Shown: positions 16,324-24,432, numbered from the stretch's first letter. The stretch: DNA of 29,587 nucleotides from Desulfobacca acetoxidans (GCA_022736495.1 DZCR01000020.1:1-29587); one strand, 5' to 3'. Notes: a model not told the origin generated them from the sequence alone. Made by a program: numbers and translations.

Positions 16324-16594
16324 TCTCGCGGTAGTAAATGTCTTTCTCATGCTTTGTTGCCCTGCGGGCTGAGATAATACGAAAACTCTCGCCGCGCTCC
16401 GTGTAAACGACACTCAAAATCTGACCGCCGCTCATGCCTAAAAGAATGACTCGCTCCTCGCCATAGGCGGCTCTTTCGTCAATCCACTCCACGGCGAACG
16501 GATCACGAAAAGCATAAGCGACCTGCTCAAAGGTCACGCCATGCTTGCGAAAATTCGCTGTAGCTTTGGCGTCATCCCATTCGAAATATAACAT
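16313..16594 (-). CDS. brnT: BrnT family ribonuclease toxin
   Basis: The 93-residue product matches BrnT: an N-terminal FEWDDAKATANFRKHGVTF (about residues 4-22), EERVILLGMSGGQILSVVYTERG in the middle, and SFRIISARRATKHEKDIYY at the end, which holds the conserved Arg-Ala-Thr-Lys-His-Glu cluster. BrnT proteins are RelE-fold ribonucleases that stop growth by cutting RNA and are held by a partner antitoxin. The order is toxin first, antitoxin second, with an 11-bp overlap. The AT-rich gap upstream should hold the promoter. Confidence 0.88.
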   Translation of the reverse strand: MLYFEWDDAKATANFRKHGVTFEQVAYAFRDPFAVEWIDERAAYGEERVILLGMSGGQILSVVYTERGESFRIISARRATKHEKDIYYRENAR

Positions 16595-16646
16595 AATAAA
16601 CTACGGATTACCAGTAGTTCTGTGAGCCGTCAAGCCTTCTTTTTGT

Positions 16647-16745
16647 CTAGGCAACCTTTGGCTTCAGGAGCTGAACCACAATCTCGGCGGCCGTTTGCCA
16701 GCCACAGGTCTTAATAATATCGAGCCATTTGGAATCAAGTGTCAT
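16647..16745 (-). CDS. Possible small protein of 32 residues
   Basis: ATG 16745 opens a 32-codon frame (MTLDSKWLDIIKTCGWQTA then AEIVVQLLKPKVA, stop at 16647). GGAG lies at 16754-16757, eight bases before the start. It lies just upstream of the BrnT pair on the same strand, in the gap before radA. It could be a third gene of the toxin-antitoxin locus, a remnant of a longer gene, or chance. I recognise no family. Confidence 0.25.
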   Translation of the reverse strand: MTLDSKWLDIIKTCGWQTAAEIVVQLLKPKVA

Positions 16746-16824
16746 CCGTTATGCTCCGTTTAAAAAAAATAAACATCCTGAAAAATTTCTCCGGTCCCCC
16801 CCCACAAAATTCTTCGGACCCCAA

Positions 16825-18204
16825 TCATTTCGGAAACAGGCTGCGGATCGCCGCGGCCAGGGTTTCGACGCCGATGAGTTCCAGGCCGGGGAGGTCGCCC
16901 AGGTGTTCTTGTTGGCGGTGGGCTAAGAGGGCTCGGGAAAATCCCAGTTTTTGGGCCTCTTTGAGGCGGATTTCGGGGGCACTGACGGCCCGGATTTCTC
17001 CGGTGAGGCCCACTTCGCCGAAGATAACGGTGTCGGCGGGGACCGGACGGTCCAGGAAGGAGGAGGCCAGGGCCAGGGCCACTCCCAGGTCCAGGGCGGG
17101 CTCGGACAGGCGTACGCCGCCGGCCACGTTGACGAACAGGTCCTGGCCGCCCATGGCCAGACCCACCCGCTTTTCCAGGATGGCCACCAAGAGCGACACC
17201 CGGCCCGGGTCCACCCCCATGGTTTGCCGCCGGGGCACGGCTAAAGACGACGGCGAGACCAGGGCCTGGACCTCCACCAGGATGGGGCGGGAACCCTCCA
17301 GGCTGGGGACCACCACCGCGCCGGGGACCTCCAGGGAGCGCTCCGCCATAAACAGGCCCGACGGGTTGGTCACTTCCACAAGGCCTGCTTCCTGCATCTC
17401 GAAGACCCCCAGTTCGTGGGTGGGGCCGAAGCGGTTCTTGACGGTGCGCAGCAACCGGAAGGCGTGACTCCGGTCACCTTCGAGGTAGAGCACCGTATCC
17501 ACCATATGCTCCAAGACCATGGGGCCAGCGATGGCGCCTTCCTTGGTGACATGGCCGATAAGAAAGGTGGCGATGCCGTGGAGTTTGGCCTGCTGCACCA
17601 GGCGGAAGGCGGTTTCCCGGACCTGGGTCAAGGAGCCGGGCGCGGCGGGCAGGGTGGCGGTGTAGAGGGTTTGAACGGAATCCAGGGCCAGAAAGGCGGG
17701 CTGAATCTCTTCCACGATCTTGATGATGTTTTCCAGGCAGGTTTCCGTGGCAACCAAAAGCCCTGGAGATGAGACCCCCAAGCGGTCGGCCCGGAGCTTG
17801 AGCTGAGATTCGGACTCTTCCCCGGAGATGTAGAGACCCTGGAGACCCTGGAGACCCTGGCGGCAGAGGCGGTCCAGCACCTGGAGGATCAGGGTGGATT
17901 TGCCGATGCCGGGATCGCCCCCCAAAAGGACCACGGAGCCGTGCACCACGCTGCCCCCTAAAGTGCGGTCGAATTCCGTCAAACCGCTCACCTGGCGGAC
18001 CTCGGGAGGGGCTTTGAGCTTGATCAACGGCTGGGGGGCGCCGCGCCGGGGCGGCAGGTTCACCTCAGAGACAGGGCCGGTGGGGGTCACCTCTTCGGCC
18101 ATGGAACTCCAGGTGCCGCAATCAGGACAGCGGCCCAGCCATTTGGGCGCCTGGTACCCACAGTTCTGACAGATAAACACGGACTTTCCGGGACGGGCTG
18201 CCAT
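16825..18204 (-). CDS. radA: DNA repair protein RadA (Sms)
   Basis: RadA is a RecA-like ATPase and helicase that helps branch migration during recombination repair. The 459-residue product has the N-terminal zinc finger CQNCGYQAPKWLGRCPDCG (Cys 12, 15, 26, 29), Walker A GGDPGIGKST (95-104), the RadA-specific KNRFG motif (256-260), and the C-terminal Lon-protease-like domain (LSEPALDLGVALALASSFLD). The length is normal. A 9-bp unit is repeated three times in the coding sequence after Walker A and adds GLQGLQ-type residues there. Confidence 0.95.
   Translation of the reverse strand: MAARPGKSVFICQNCGYQAPKWLGRCPDCGTWSSMAEEVTPTGPVSEVNLPPRRGAPQPLIKLKAPPEVRQVSGLTEFDRTLGGSVVHGSVVLLGGDPGIGKSTLILQVLDRLCRQGLQGLQGLYISGEESESQLKLRADRLGVSSPGLLVATETCLENIIKIVEEIQPAFLALDSVQTLYTATLPAAPGSLTQVRETAFRLVQQAKLHGIATFLIGHVTKEGAIAGPMVLEHMVDTVLYLEGDRSHAFRLLRTVKNRFGPTHELGVFEMQEAGLVEVTNPSGLFMAERSLEVPGAVVVPSLEGSRPILVEVQALVSPSSLAVPRRQTMGVDPGRVSLLVAILEKRVGLAMGGQDLFVNVAGGVRLSEPALDLGVALALASSFLDRPVPADTVIFGEVGLTGEIRAVSAPEIRLKEAQKLGFSRALLAHRQQEHLGDLPGLELIGVETLAAAIRSLFPK
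17833..17859 (-). repeat. Three tandem 9-bp repeats inside radA
   Basis: GAGACCCTG is repeated exactly three times in tandem (27 bp). On the coding strand it encodes a GLQ-GLQ-GLY run just before YISGEES, a surface position between Walker A and the following strand. The repeat keeps the frame; copy number could vary by strand slippage without breaking the gene. Confidence 0.6.
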
Positions 18205-18607
18205 GGACTCCTTTCTTTATCCTTATAAAATATTACTCAGAAAGGTAATTCTATTCACCCCCACCCCAACCGCCCCCATCAAGGGGGCGGGAGGACAAGG
18301 CAGGACCTTCCTTAATGTCTTGATTAATAAAAAACCTGATTTAAAAAAATTATGGCAAGCTGTCTACGTGACGAGGCTTCCTTATGCCGTAGAGTGGCCA
18401 GCGAACCTTCAGGCGTTAAGGGTATGCTCAACATATGAGAATTTGTGAATAAAAAAATTTTGGTTAAAATATAGTTAAGACGTCGATCCGCCGTGACTGC
18501 GTCTATTAAAAATCCAGGGCCGCCTGCGGCCCTCAGCACTTTTTCCGGGAGATTTTCTCATCGATAGTCATGATCGTTCTGGCCATTTTACCCCAGCCAA
18601 GGTTCCC
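18205..18607. other. Non-coding gap between divergent radA and the nucleotidyltransferase gene
   Basis: This 403-bp region has no credible gene. It holds two perfect 8-bp hairpins: CCGCCCCC/GGGGGCGG (18270-18290, loop ATCAA) and AGGGCCGC/GCGGCCCT (18516-18533, loop CT). The latter is followed six bases on by a five-T run and could be a weak terminator. The AT-rich part around 18440-18480 suits a promoter. No tRNA or known RNA was recognised. Confidence 0.4.
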
Positions 18608-20065
18608 ATGGCAACCAGGATTCTCCGGGACAACCTGACTCAGGGTCTGTCTTCCCTGGGGGGGCGGTGGTCTTTGAAGACGCTGGGGCAACTGGCAGAG
18701 GCCCGATCCCTGCAGGTCTACCTGGTGGGGGGCTCGGTGCGGGAGCTGGCCTTGGATCGCGCCGTCCAAGACCTGGACCTGGCGGTCTCGGCCCAAACCC
18801 TGGAGCTGGCCCGGGACCTGGCTTCGGCGCTGGGCGGCACCTATGTTCTGCTGGATGAGAGCGAACGCACCGCCCGAGTGGTGTGGGAAAGGGAAATCCT
18901 GGACCTGGCCGAATTTCGGGCCCCGACCCTTCAAGATGATCTCAAGGGGCGGGATTTCACCCTGAATGCCATGGCGGTGGCCTTGGACGCGGTTTTGGGT
19001 CAGGCGCCCCTGGAACTCATCGACCCCTGGGGCGGTCTGGAGGATTTGGCCCGGGGCCGGTTGCGCCTGGTGGCCTCGGAAAATTTCCACGACGACCCCT
19101 TGCGGCTGCTGCGTGCCTATCGGTTTGCCGCCACCCATGGTTTTCAGATCACCCCGGAAACCACGGACGCTATCCGGCAGTGGGCGCCGGAATTTTCCCG
19201 GGTGGCGGGGGAACGGATTCATCAGGAATTATTTACGCTTTTGGAAGCCCCCAGGGCGGTACCGGTGCTCACGGCGATGGAGGCGGTGGGGCTTTTGGCC
19301 CAGGTGTTTCCGGAGCTTTCGGCCATGAAAGGGGTGGAACAGAATGGCTACCATCATCTGGATGTCTATGGTCATTCTTTGGCGACCGTGGCCGGCATGG
19401 AGGATGTCCTGGCAGCCCCGGAGGCCTATTTCGGAGCGATCGCCGGGGAGGTGGCCCGTTATGCCCAGACGCGTCCCAAGACAGTGCTCTTGAAATTGGC
19501 CGCCCTGTTCCATGATGTGGGCAAGCCTGCAGTGCAGGAGCGCCGCAGCAACCCGGACCGCTATAGCTTTTATTACCATGAAAAAGTGGGTTTGGAGATT
19601 TTTAGCCGGGTAGCCGCAAGGCTGCGGTGTAGTCAGGCGGAAATTAAAACGGTCGCCACCCTCATCCAGATGCACATGCGGCCTTTTTTATTGTTGCCGG
19701 CTTTTCGGGAGCGGGAACTGAGCTTCAGAGCCCTGGGGCGGCTGGTGCGGGCGGCCCGGCCGGAGCTCCCCGGCCTCTTTGCCCTGGCCATGGCTGACAG
19801 CCTGGCGGGCCAGGGGCCCCTGAAACCCGCCGATTCCGAGGCGGTATTGGCTGATCTGGCGGCGGCGGCTTTTCAATTTTTGCAAGAGCGCCTGGAGCCC
19901 CAAGAACGCCTGCCCAAGCTGATCAACGGCCATGATTTGCTCCGGTTGGGTCTGACCCCGGGCCCCGGGTTCCGGCGCTTGCTCACGGCCGTGGAAGAAG
20001 CCCAATGGGAGGGCCTGGTCCAAACGCGCGAGGAAGCCTTGGCGATGATCCAGCGGCTACTCTGA
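18608..20065 (+). CDS. CCA-adding tRNA nucleotidyltransferase / poly(A) polymerase family with HD domain
   Basis: The 485-residue product is a class II nucleotidyltransferase that adds CCA (or part of it, or poly(A)) to tRNA 3' ends. The head shows VYLVGGSVREL (38-48, usually GGxVRD; here Glu replaces Asp), the metal-binding DLDLAV (55-60), GRDFTLNAMA (114-123) and DDPLRLLRAYRFAATHGF (162-179). A C-terminal HD phosphohydrolase domain follows, with LAALFHDVGKP (298-307, His302-Asp303). Fusion of this type is common in proteobacterial Cca. I avoid a firm symbol because CCA-adding, A-adding and poly(A) enzymes are not separable by eye. There is no strong ribosome site before ATG 18608. Confidence 0.88.
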   Translation: MATRILRDNLTQGLSSLGGRWSLKTLGQLAEARSLQVYLVGGSVRELALDRAVQDLDLAVSAQTLELARDLASALGGTYVLLDESERTARVVWEREILDLAEFRAPTLQDDLKGRDFTLNAMAVALDAVLGQAPLELIDPWGGLEDLARGRLRLVASENFHDDPLRLLRAYRFAATHGFQITPETTDAIRQWAPEFSRVAGERIHQELFTLLEAPRAVPVLTAMEAVGLLAQVFPELSAMKGVEQNGYHHLDVYGHSLATVAGMEDVLAAPEAYFGAIAGEVARYAQTRPKTVLLKLAALFHDVGKPAVQERRSNPDRYSFYYHEKVGLEIFSRVAARLRCSQAEIKTVATLIQMHMRPFLLLPAFRERELSFRALGRLVRAARPELPGLFALAMADSLAGQGPLKPADSEAVLADLAAAAFQFLQERLEPQERLPKLINGHDLLRLGLTPGPGFRRLLTAVEEAQWEGLVQTREEALAMIQRLL

Positions 20066-20087
20066 GTCATAGCATGAAGATCTGATC

Positions 20088-20124
20088 ATTAATTTGTAAA
20101 ATTTACAGATAATTTAAAATTAAT
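20088..20124. promoter_or_regulatory. AT-rich palindromes upstream of the RpiR-type regulator
   Basis: TGTAAA-A-TTTACA at 20095-20107 is a 13-bp palindrome, and ATTAATTT (20088-20095) is matched by AAATTAAT (20117-20124). They lie 90-110 bp upstream of the regulator start in a very AT-rich gap. They could be an operator for autoregulation. Confidence 0.3.
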
Positions 20125-20196
20125 GCTTTATTTTTAGAAAAGAATGTATTAAGTTTGGTTATATTTATTTTAAATTGAATAGCGGGAGATTAGATT

Positions 20197-21081
20197 ATGG
20201 AGCCCATGCCTCCGGATACGGTCAATCGTGAGGCGCAAACCGGCACTCTGATCCGGTTACGGGGACTGTACCCCTCCCTGAAAACTGCTTTGCGGAAGGT
20301 GGCTGACGTTATTCTCAGACAACCGGAAATGGCCATCTACGCCTCAGTGAATGAGGTAGCGGCTGCCGCAGCAGTGAGTGAAGCGACGGTCATGCGGTTC
20401 TGTCGCATCCTGGGCTTTAAGGGCTTCCAGGATTTTAAGATCGCTTTGGCCCGGGAGATGGTTATCCCCTCAGCGCGCCACCATGAAGTGATCAGTGCTG
20501 AAGATGACGCCACTATCGTGCGCGCGGCATTTCAAACCAATGGCGCCGCCTTGAAGGATACCCTGGAGATTCTGGAGATCGAGGCCATGCACGAGGCGGC
20601 CCAGCTTCTCCTTAAGGCCCGCCAGATCATGGTGATCGGGGTGAGCGGCTCCGGTCCAGCCGTGACCTATACCGGTAACCGTCTCCTGCTGTTGGGTTTC
20701 AAAGCCTATGTGTGCACCGACTTCTATCTCATGTTAATGGCGGCTTCGCTTTTGTCGCGGGAGGACGTGGTGCTGGCCATCTCCAACCTGGGAACCACCC
20801 GGGAAATATTAGAGACCGTAGGCATAGCCCGGGAAAGGGAGGCCAGGGTCATCTGCATAACGAACAATTCCTTGTCGCCTCTGGCTCGCACCAGCTCCCC
20901 GGCCCTGATCACGGCTTCCCGGGAGATGACCATGCCTGAGGAAGCCGTGGCTTCCTTGGTCTGTCAAATCTCTATCCTCGACGCCCTCTTTGCCTTGATC
21001 GCTCAAGCCCAGGGGACCCAATCCCGAAAAACCCTGGACGGGATGGAGAAAGCCATGGTCAAGGTCGGGGTGATACGCTGA
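20197..21081 (+). CDS. MurR/RpiR family transcriptional regulator (HTH + SIS)
   Basis: The 294-residue product has an N-terminal RpiR-type helix-turn-helix (about 40-95; NEVAAAAAVSEATVMRFCRI and LGFKGFQDFKIALAREM) and a C-terminal SIS sugar-phosphate-binding domain (about 135-265; IMVIGVSGSGPAVTYTGNRL, then VLAISNLGTTREILE). Such regulators sense phosphorylated sugars and switch sugar-use genes. GGGAG at 20184-20188 fits ATG 20197. A class II aldolase gene follows 77 bp downstream on the same strand and is its most likely target or operon partner. The inducer is unknown. Confidence 0.9.
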   Translation: MEPMPPDTVNREAQTGTLIRLRGLYPSLKTALRKVADVILRQPEMAIYASVNEVAAAAAVSEATVMRFCRILGFKGFQDFKIALAREMVIPSARHHEVISAEDDATIVRAAFQTNGAALKDTLEILEIEAMHEAAQLLLKARQIMVIGVSGSGPAVTYTGNRLLLLGFKAYVCTDFYLMLMAASLLSREDVVLAISNLGTTREILETVGIAREREARVICITNNSLSPLARTSSPALITASREMTMPEEAVASLVCQISILDALFALIAQAQGTQSRKTLDGMEKAMVKVGVIR

Positions 21082-21122
21082 ACTGCCAAAAAGCCCTTGC
21101 TGCGGGCGGCGTCAAAGGTTAA

Positions 21123-21154
21123 AGTCCTGGAAAAAATCTGGTCTTTTCAGGACT
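21123..21154 (+). promoter_or_regulatory. Hairpin overlapping the aldolase ribosome-binding site
   Basis: AGTCCTG (21123-21129) is complementary to CAGGACT (21148-21154), and with one bulge AAAA/TTTT extends the stem. The right arm holds AGGA, the only purine-rich sequence near the aldolase ATG at 21159. Folding would hide the ribosome site, so translational control is possible. Confidence 0.35.
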
Positions 21155-21158
21155 ATCC

Positions 21159-21803
21159 ATGTCAACTCAGCAACAATTGAAGCAGGATATCGTCTGTATC
21201 TGCCGGCTGCTGCACCGAAAAAATTACCTGGCCGCCACCGACGGTAATGTCAGTGTGCGCCTGGATGACCGGTTGCTCGTTACCCCCAGCGGGGTGAACA
21301 AGGGCATCATGGAGGCGGAGCAGATACTCACCGTGGACCTTTCCGGACGGGTGCTGGAGGGGGAGGGGAGACCTTCCTCTGAAATCCGGATGCACTTGCT
21401 GGCATATGAGTTGCGCCCGGATATTGGGGCCGTGGTGCACGCGCATCTGCCTTACGCCACCGGTTGCACCCTGGCGGGGATCGATTTGTTGGAACCAATC
21501 CTGCCCGAGGTGGTGATCACCCTGGGGGGGATTCCTACCGCGCCCTATGCCACCCCTGGTACTGAAGAAGTCCCGGAGGCCATCCGGGAGTTCATCCAGG
21601 AATATGACGCCATGCTCTTATCCCGGCACGGCGCCATGACGGTGGGGCGGGATGTGGTCGACGCCTACAATAAAATGGAGAAGCTGGAACACACCGCTCG
21701 GGTGGTTTTGGCGGCGCGCCTCCAGGGACCGGTGACGCCTCTGCCCGCGGCGGAAGTGAAGAAGCTGCGGGATATCGGGGCAAAGTATAAAGCAGAGGGG
21801 TAA
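21159..21803 (+). CDS. Class II aldolase/adducin family protein (fuculose-phosphate aldolase-like)
   Basis: The 214-residue product resembles L-fuculose-1-phosphate aldolase and relatives, zinc enzymes that split sugar phosphates into dihydroxyacetone phosphate and an aldehyde. It has the substrate loop TDGNVSVR, the catalytic Glu75 in RPSSEIRMH, and zinc ligands His94, His96 (AVVHAHLPYATG) and His157 (LLSRHGAM); these match FucA positions with a shift of about two. The substrate could equally be another sugar phosphate such as ribulose or methylthioribulose phosphate. It follows the RpiR-type regulator, so the pair is likely a small sugar-use unit. Confidence 0.85.
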   Translation: MSTQQQLKQDIVCICRLLHRKNYLAATDGNVSVRLDDRLLVTPSGVNKGIMEAEQILTVDLSGRVLEGEGRPSSEIRMHLLAYELRPDIGAVVHAHLPYATGCTLAGIDLLEPILPEVVITLGGIPTAPYATPGTEEVPEAIREFIQEYDAMLLSRHGAMTVGRDVVDAYNKMEKLEHTARVVLAARLQGPVTPLPAAEVKKLRDIGAKYKAEG

Positions 21804-21864
21804 ATTTTTCCGGTTCCCTCGTGCTGCTTGAGGGTCAGCAAAATAACGTGCTTAAATTATTGTC

Positions 21865-22362
21865 TTAATCAGCATACTTTTCTGCTGACCAGAAGTTTGC
21901 ATAAATCTGCTGTATCTGTGGCTCACAGCGTTGTGCCTGTTTATATGCCAGAATGACCTGATACACATAGCCTGGGGTGCAAGTAGCATTATACACGTGC
22001 AAAACCTTCCTGATATTCCCGTGGTATTTCTGCATCAACCTAGCCAGGACCGCCGCCCCGCCCATGATATTTTCCCGGGGATTGCGGGCGTCTACCCCAT
22101 ATTTTCGGGCAGTGCCCTTTTCCAATTGCATCAGGCCGTAACATCTCCCCCGCCCTGATTGCGCCTGCGGGTCATATCTCGATTCGATGGCACAGACCGC
22201 CTGGATGAGAAATGGTGAAATCTGGTATCGCTGCGCCGCTTCCTTGATGTAGTCCCAGTACTGCTGCTTCAGGTTCAGTTTCCCTATTCTGGGAGGGGTC
22301 TGGGGCCAGGGTTGGGCCCAGGCCGGGACGGCTAAGAGCAATAATATAACGACAGTCTTCAT
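21865..22362 (-). CDS. Small exported lytic transglycosylase (SLT domain)
   Basis: The 165-residue product starts with a clear signal peptide (MKTVVILLLLAVPAWAQ) and carries an SLT goose-lysozyme-like fold that cuts peptidoglycan between MurNAc and GlcNAc. The catalytic Glu60 lies in QAVCAIESRYDPQAQSG, followed by CYGLMQL (74-80) and the later NIMGGAAVLARLMQKYHGN and HVYNAT blocks. The protein is just the catalytic core without cell-wall-binding modules. GAGGAGGAAA lies just before ATG 22362. It may remodel the wall or act in an envelope machine; no partner is clear here. Confidence 0.9.
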   Translation of the reverse strand: MKTVVILLLLAVPAWAQPWPQTPPRIGKLNLKQQYWDYIKEAAQRYQISPFLIQAVCAIESRYDPQAQSGRGRCYGLMQLEKGTARKYGVDARNPRENIMGGAAVLARLMQKYHGNIRKVLHVYNATCTPGYVYQVILAYKQAQRCEPQIQQIYANFWSAEKYAD

Positions 22363-22491
22363 TTTTATTTTCCTCCTCGGGTTCGGTTTTATAGGGTTAA
22401 ATATCGGGTGCGAGCTGGAGCAAGAGAGTTGGCAATGCTCTGGGGAGTGTTGAAAGGTCTGCCCGCTTGATGGCTGACAATGAAGCAGCTC

Positions 22492-22737
22492 TTATGGAAT
22501 TGCAGGTTTCATTATATAACATTTAAATTTTTGCAGCGCAAGATCTTTTACCATAAGTGCATAATAGATGAACTGGAAGGCCAACCCAGGCCCATTGGAG
22601 ACTAGAAGAATCGAACTCTCTTGCAGATCGGCGCCGGCTTTTGGGGTATGAGTGATAGAGAGGTTCTGGAGCGTGAAAAAAAGACCGTTTTTTCTCCTTG
22701 CCATCTTTCCTTCCAGTGATTTTATCGTTAAACTCAT
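22492..22737 (-). CDS. Possible small hypothetical protein (81 residues)
   Basis: ATG 22737 (MSLTIKSLEGKMARRKNGLF...) has AAGGA seven bases upstream, within a gap between two divergent genes. The product is basic at the start and has a hydrophobic stretch (about 45-65; LLVSNGPGLAFQFIYYALMV). It resembles no family I know. It starts very near the promoter region of the divergent exported-protein gene, so it could also be chance. Confidence 0.3.
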   Translation of the reverse strand: MSLTIKSLEGKMARRKNGLFFTLQNLSITHTPKAGADLQESSILLVSNGPGLAFQFIYYALMVKDLALQKFKCYIMKPAIP

Positions 22738-22813
22738 CTCGATTTCCTTGATAAACTGATGTGATGCGAAGGGCTGCATTCGCCTTCGTCAAATTTTCCC
22801 CTGGAGGTTTGGA

Positions 22814-24073
22814 TTGCCTAGCCGTTTCTTTGCCCATCTGATAGCGACCGCCCTATCTCTGGCGCTCGCCCTGGCAGGCTGCGCCCTGAATGTGGCCCAA
22901 GCCGCGCCGCAGGAACCCGCGGCTGCGGTCGCCCCGGCCACCCCGGTCCCCGCCGCGCCGCCAGTTGCGGCCCCGGCTGCTCCCGCCACCCCCGCAGCTC
23001 CTGCTGCTCCGGCAACTGCGCCGGTGCCGGCCGCCCCGGCTATGCCGGCCCCGGTTGCAACACCTCCCTTAACTGCGCCCGCAACCCCGGCGCCGCCGTC
23101 GCCGGCCCCTGGTGCAGCCACGTCCGTCCCGGCCGCCAAACCCGCCGGGACCGCCCGGAAGAAGGGCGCAGCTAAAAAGGCGAAACCCGCCGAAACGGCG
23201 GAGGCCAAGGTCAAGTACTTGGCCGGCGAGTCCCCCGAGTATGCTGAGCGGTGCGGTTGGCCGGTGCAACACCCGCCAACGCTGCCGGGTTCGATCCTGC
23301 CGGAAAAAAGGATCGTCGCCTACTACGGCAACCCGCTATCCAAAAAGATGGGGGCGCTGGGCGAGTACCCCAAAGAAGAGATGCTACGGCGGCTAAAGGC
23401 GGAGGCGGCCAAGTGGGAGAAGGCTGATCCGTCGTTGCCGGTACAGCCCGCCCTGCACCTGATCGCGGTGGTGGCGCAGGGGGCGCCGGGCAAGGCCGGC
23501 CAGTACCGGATGATCATGCCGGACAAAGTCGTCAACCAGATATACGATTGGGCCAAAGAAGAGAAATTCATCATGTTTATCGACATCCAGACCGGCCAGG
23601 ACAACCTCCGGACCATCCTGCCGCGCTTCGAATGGCTGTTGAAGAATCCGGACGTGCACCTGGCCATCGACCCGGAGTTTAACCTGATCAAAAGCGGCCG
23701 GGTGCCGGGGACCAAGATCGGCACCTATGACGCCGCGGACATCAACTATGCCTCCGGGTACCTGCAGGAACTGGTGAAAAAGTACAATCTGCCGCCCAAG
23801 GTGTTCATCGTGCACCGTTTCACCCGCAACATGGTCACCAATGCCAATAAGATCGTGCTGCGCCCCGAAGTGCAGATCGTCATGAACATGGACGGCTGGG
23901 GCGCCCCCTGGTTGAAGCGGGATTCGTACAAGGATTACATCGTCAAAGAGCCCGTGGAGTATACCGGCTTCAAACTGTTTTACCACAATGACACCAAAAA
24001 AGGTGACGCGCTGCTGACGCCCCAGGAAGTGCTGCGGCTGAACCCGAAGCCGATTTATATCCAGTACCAGTAA
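22814..24073 (+). CDS. Pro/Ala-rich exported protein, probably a lipoprotein, with a barrel-like C-terminal domain
   Basis: The 419-residue product starts with a signal sequence (MPSRFFAHLIATALSLALAL) and a lipobox-like ALAGC (Cys23); cleavage at VAQA is the alternative. Residues 30-125 are a Pro/Ala-rich spacer ending in a Lys-rich patch (RKKGAAKKAKPAE). The domain from about 155 to 419 (IVAYYGNPLSKKMGALGEY; FIMFIDIQTGQDNLRTIL; HLAIDPEFNL; KVFIVHRFTRNM; IVMNMDGWGAP) alternates strands and acidic patches like a glycosidase-type barrel, but I cannot name the family. TTG 22814 is supported by GGAGG at 22803-22807. A strong terminator follows at 24102. Confidence 0.7.
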   Translation: MPSRFFAHLIATALSLALALAGCALNVAQAAPQEPAAAVAPATPVPAAPPVAAPAAPATPAAPAAPATAPVPAAPAMPAPVATPPLTAPATPAPPSPAPGAATSVPAAKPAGTARKKGAAKKAKPAETAEAKVKYLAGESPEYAERCGWPVQHPPTLPGSILPEKRIVAYYGNPLSKKMGALGEYPKEEMLRRLKAEAAKWEKADPSLPVQPALHLIAVVAQGAPGKAGQYRMIMPDKVVNQIYDWAKEEKFIMFIDIQTGQDNLRTILPRFEWLLKNPDVHLAIDPEFNLIKSGRVPGTKIGTYDAADINYASGYLQELVKKYNLPPKVFIVHRFTRNMVTNANKIVLRPEVQIVMNMDGWGAPWLKRDSYKDYIVKEPVEYTGFKLFYHNDTKKGDALLTPQEVLRLNPKPIYIQYQ

Positions 24074-24101
24074 GGGCGGGTTGCACGTCTGCACCAAAGT
24101 C

Positions 24102-24143
24102 AAACGGGGCAGGCCCCCACCAGGGCGGCCTGCCCCGTTTTTT
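24102..24143 (+). terminator. Strong intrinsic terminator
   Basis: AAACGGGGCAGGCC (24102-24115) and GGCCTGCCCCGTTT (24127-24140) form a perfect 14-bp stem with an 11-nt loop, running into six T residues. It starts 29 bp after the exported-protein stop codon and looks able to stop transcription in the + direction. Confidence 0.9.
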
Positions 24144-24233
24144 GCTCAGTTTAGCCTCGCGTTTCCAAGCTAAGTTCGGAAAACAGCATAGGTCTCCTGG
24201 AAAAACTGCGCCCCTTGCGTTAGGTCTCTCAAA

Positions 24234-24396
24234 CTCATTTTCGACAGCAAAAGGCCATTTTCGTTGTTTGATGCGGCCTAACTGGTTGAAATAACAGAGG
24301 GTGGATTTTCCAGAAGGCACAAATGTATGCTTAAATTTTCCCACCATTTAACATATTGTTATCACAATACTATTTTTTCTTGCTGTCGAAGATGAG
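24234..24396. mobile_element. MITE-like element with 19-bp terminal inverted repeats
   Basis: CTCATTTTCGACAGCAAAA (24234-24252) matches the reverse complement of 24378-24396 at 17 of 19 positions. The 163-bp unit is flanked on both sides by TCAAA (24229-24233 and 24397-24401), as expected for a 5-bp target duplication. It contains no coding sequence of note. It sits between the terminator after the exported protein and the tail genes. A relic of a larger transposon or a recombination site is an alternative. Confidence 0.45.
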
Positions 24397-24432
24397 TCAA
24401 AATGGTCCAAAAAAGAGGCACGGCCATAATTC

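Noticed and set aside
14776..21081. A MurNAc-recycling unit of the NamZ-like protein with the RpiR/MurR-type regulator
   Set aside because: The two genes lie over 4 kb apart with unrelated genes on both strands between them, and no MurQ or MurNAc transporter is present.
21865..22362. Lytic transglycosylase as part of the phage-like module
   Set aside because: It has a signal peptide, lies left of a host-like gene and a terminator, and is separated from the tail genes by about 2 kb on host-like GC.
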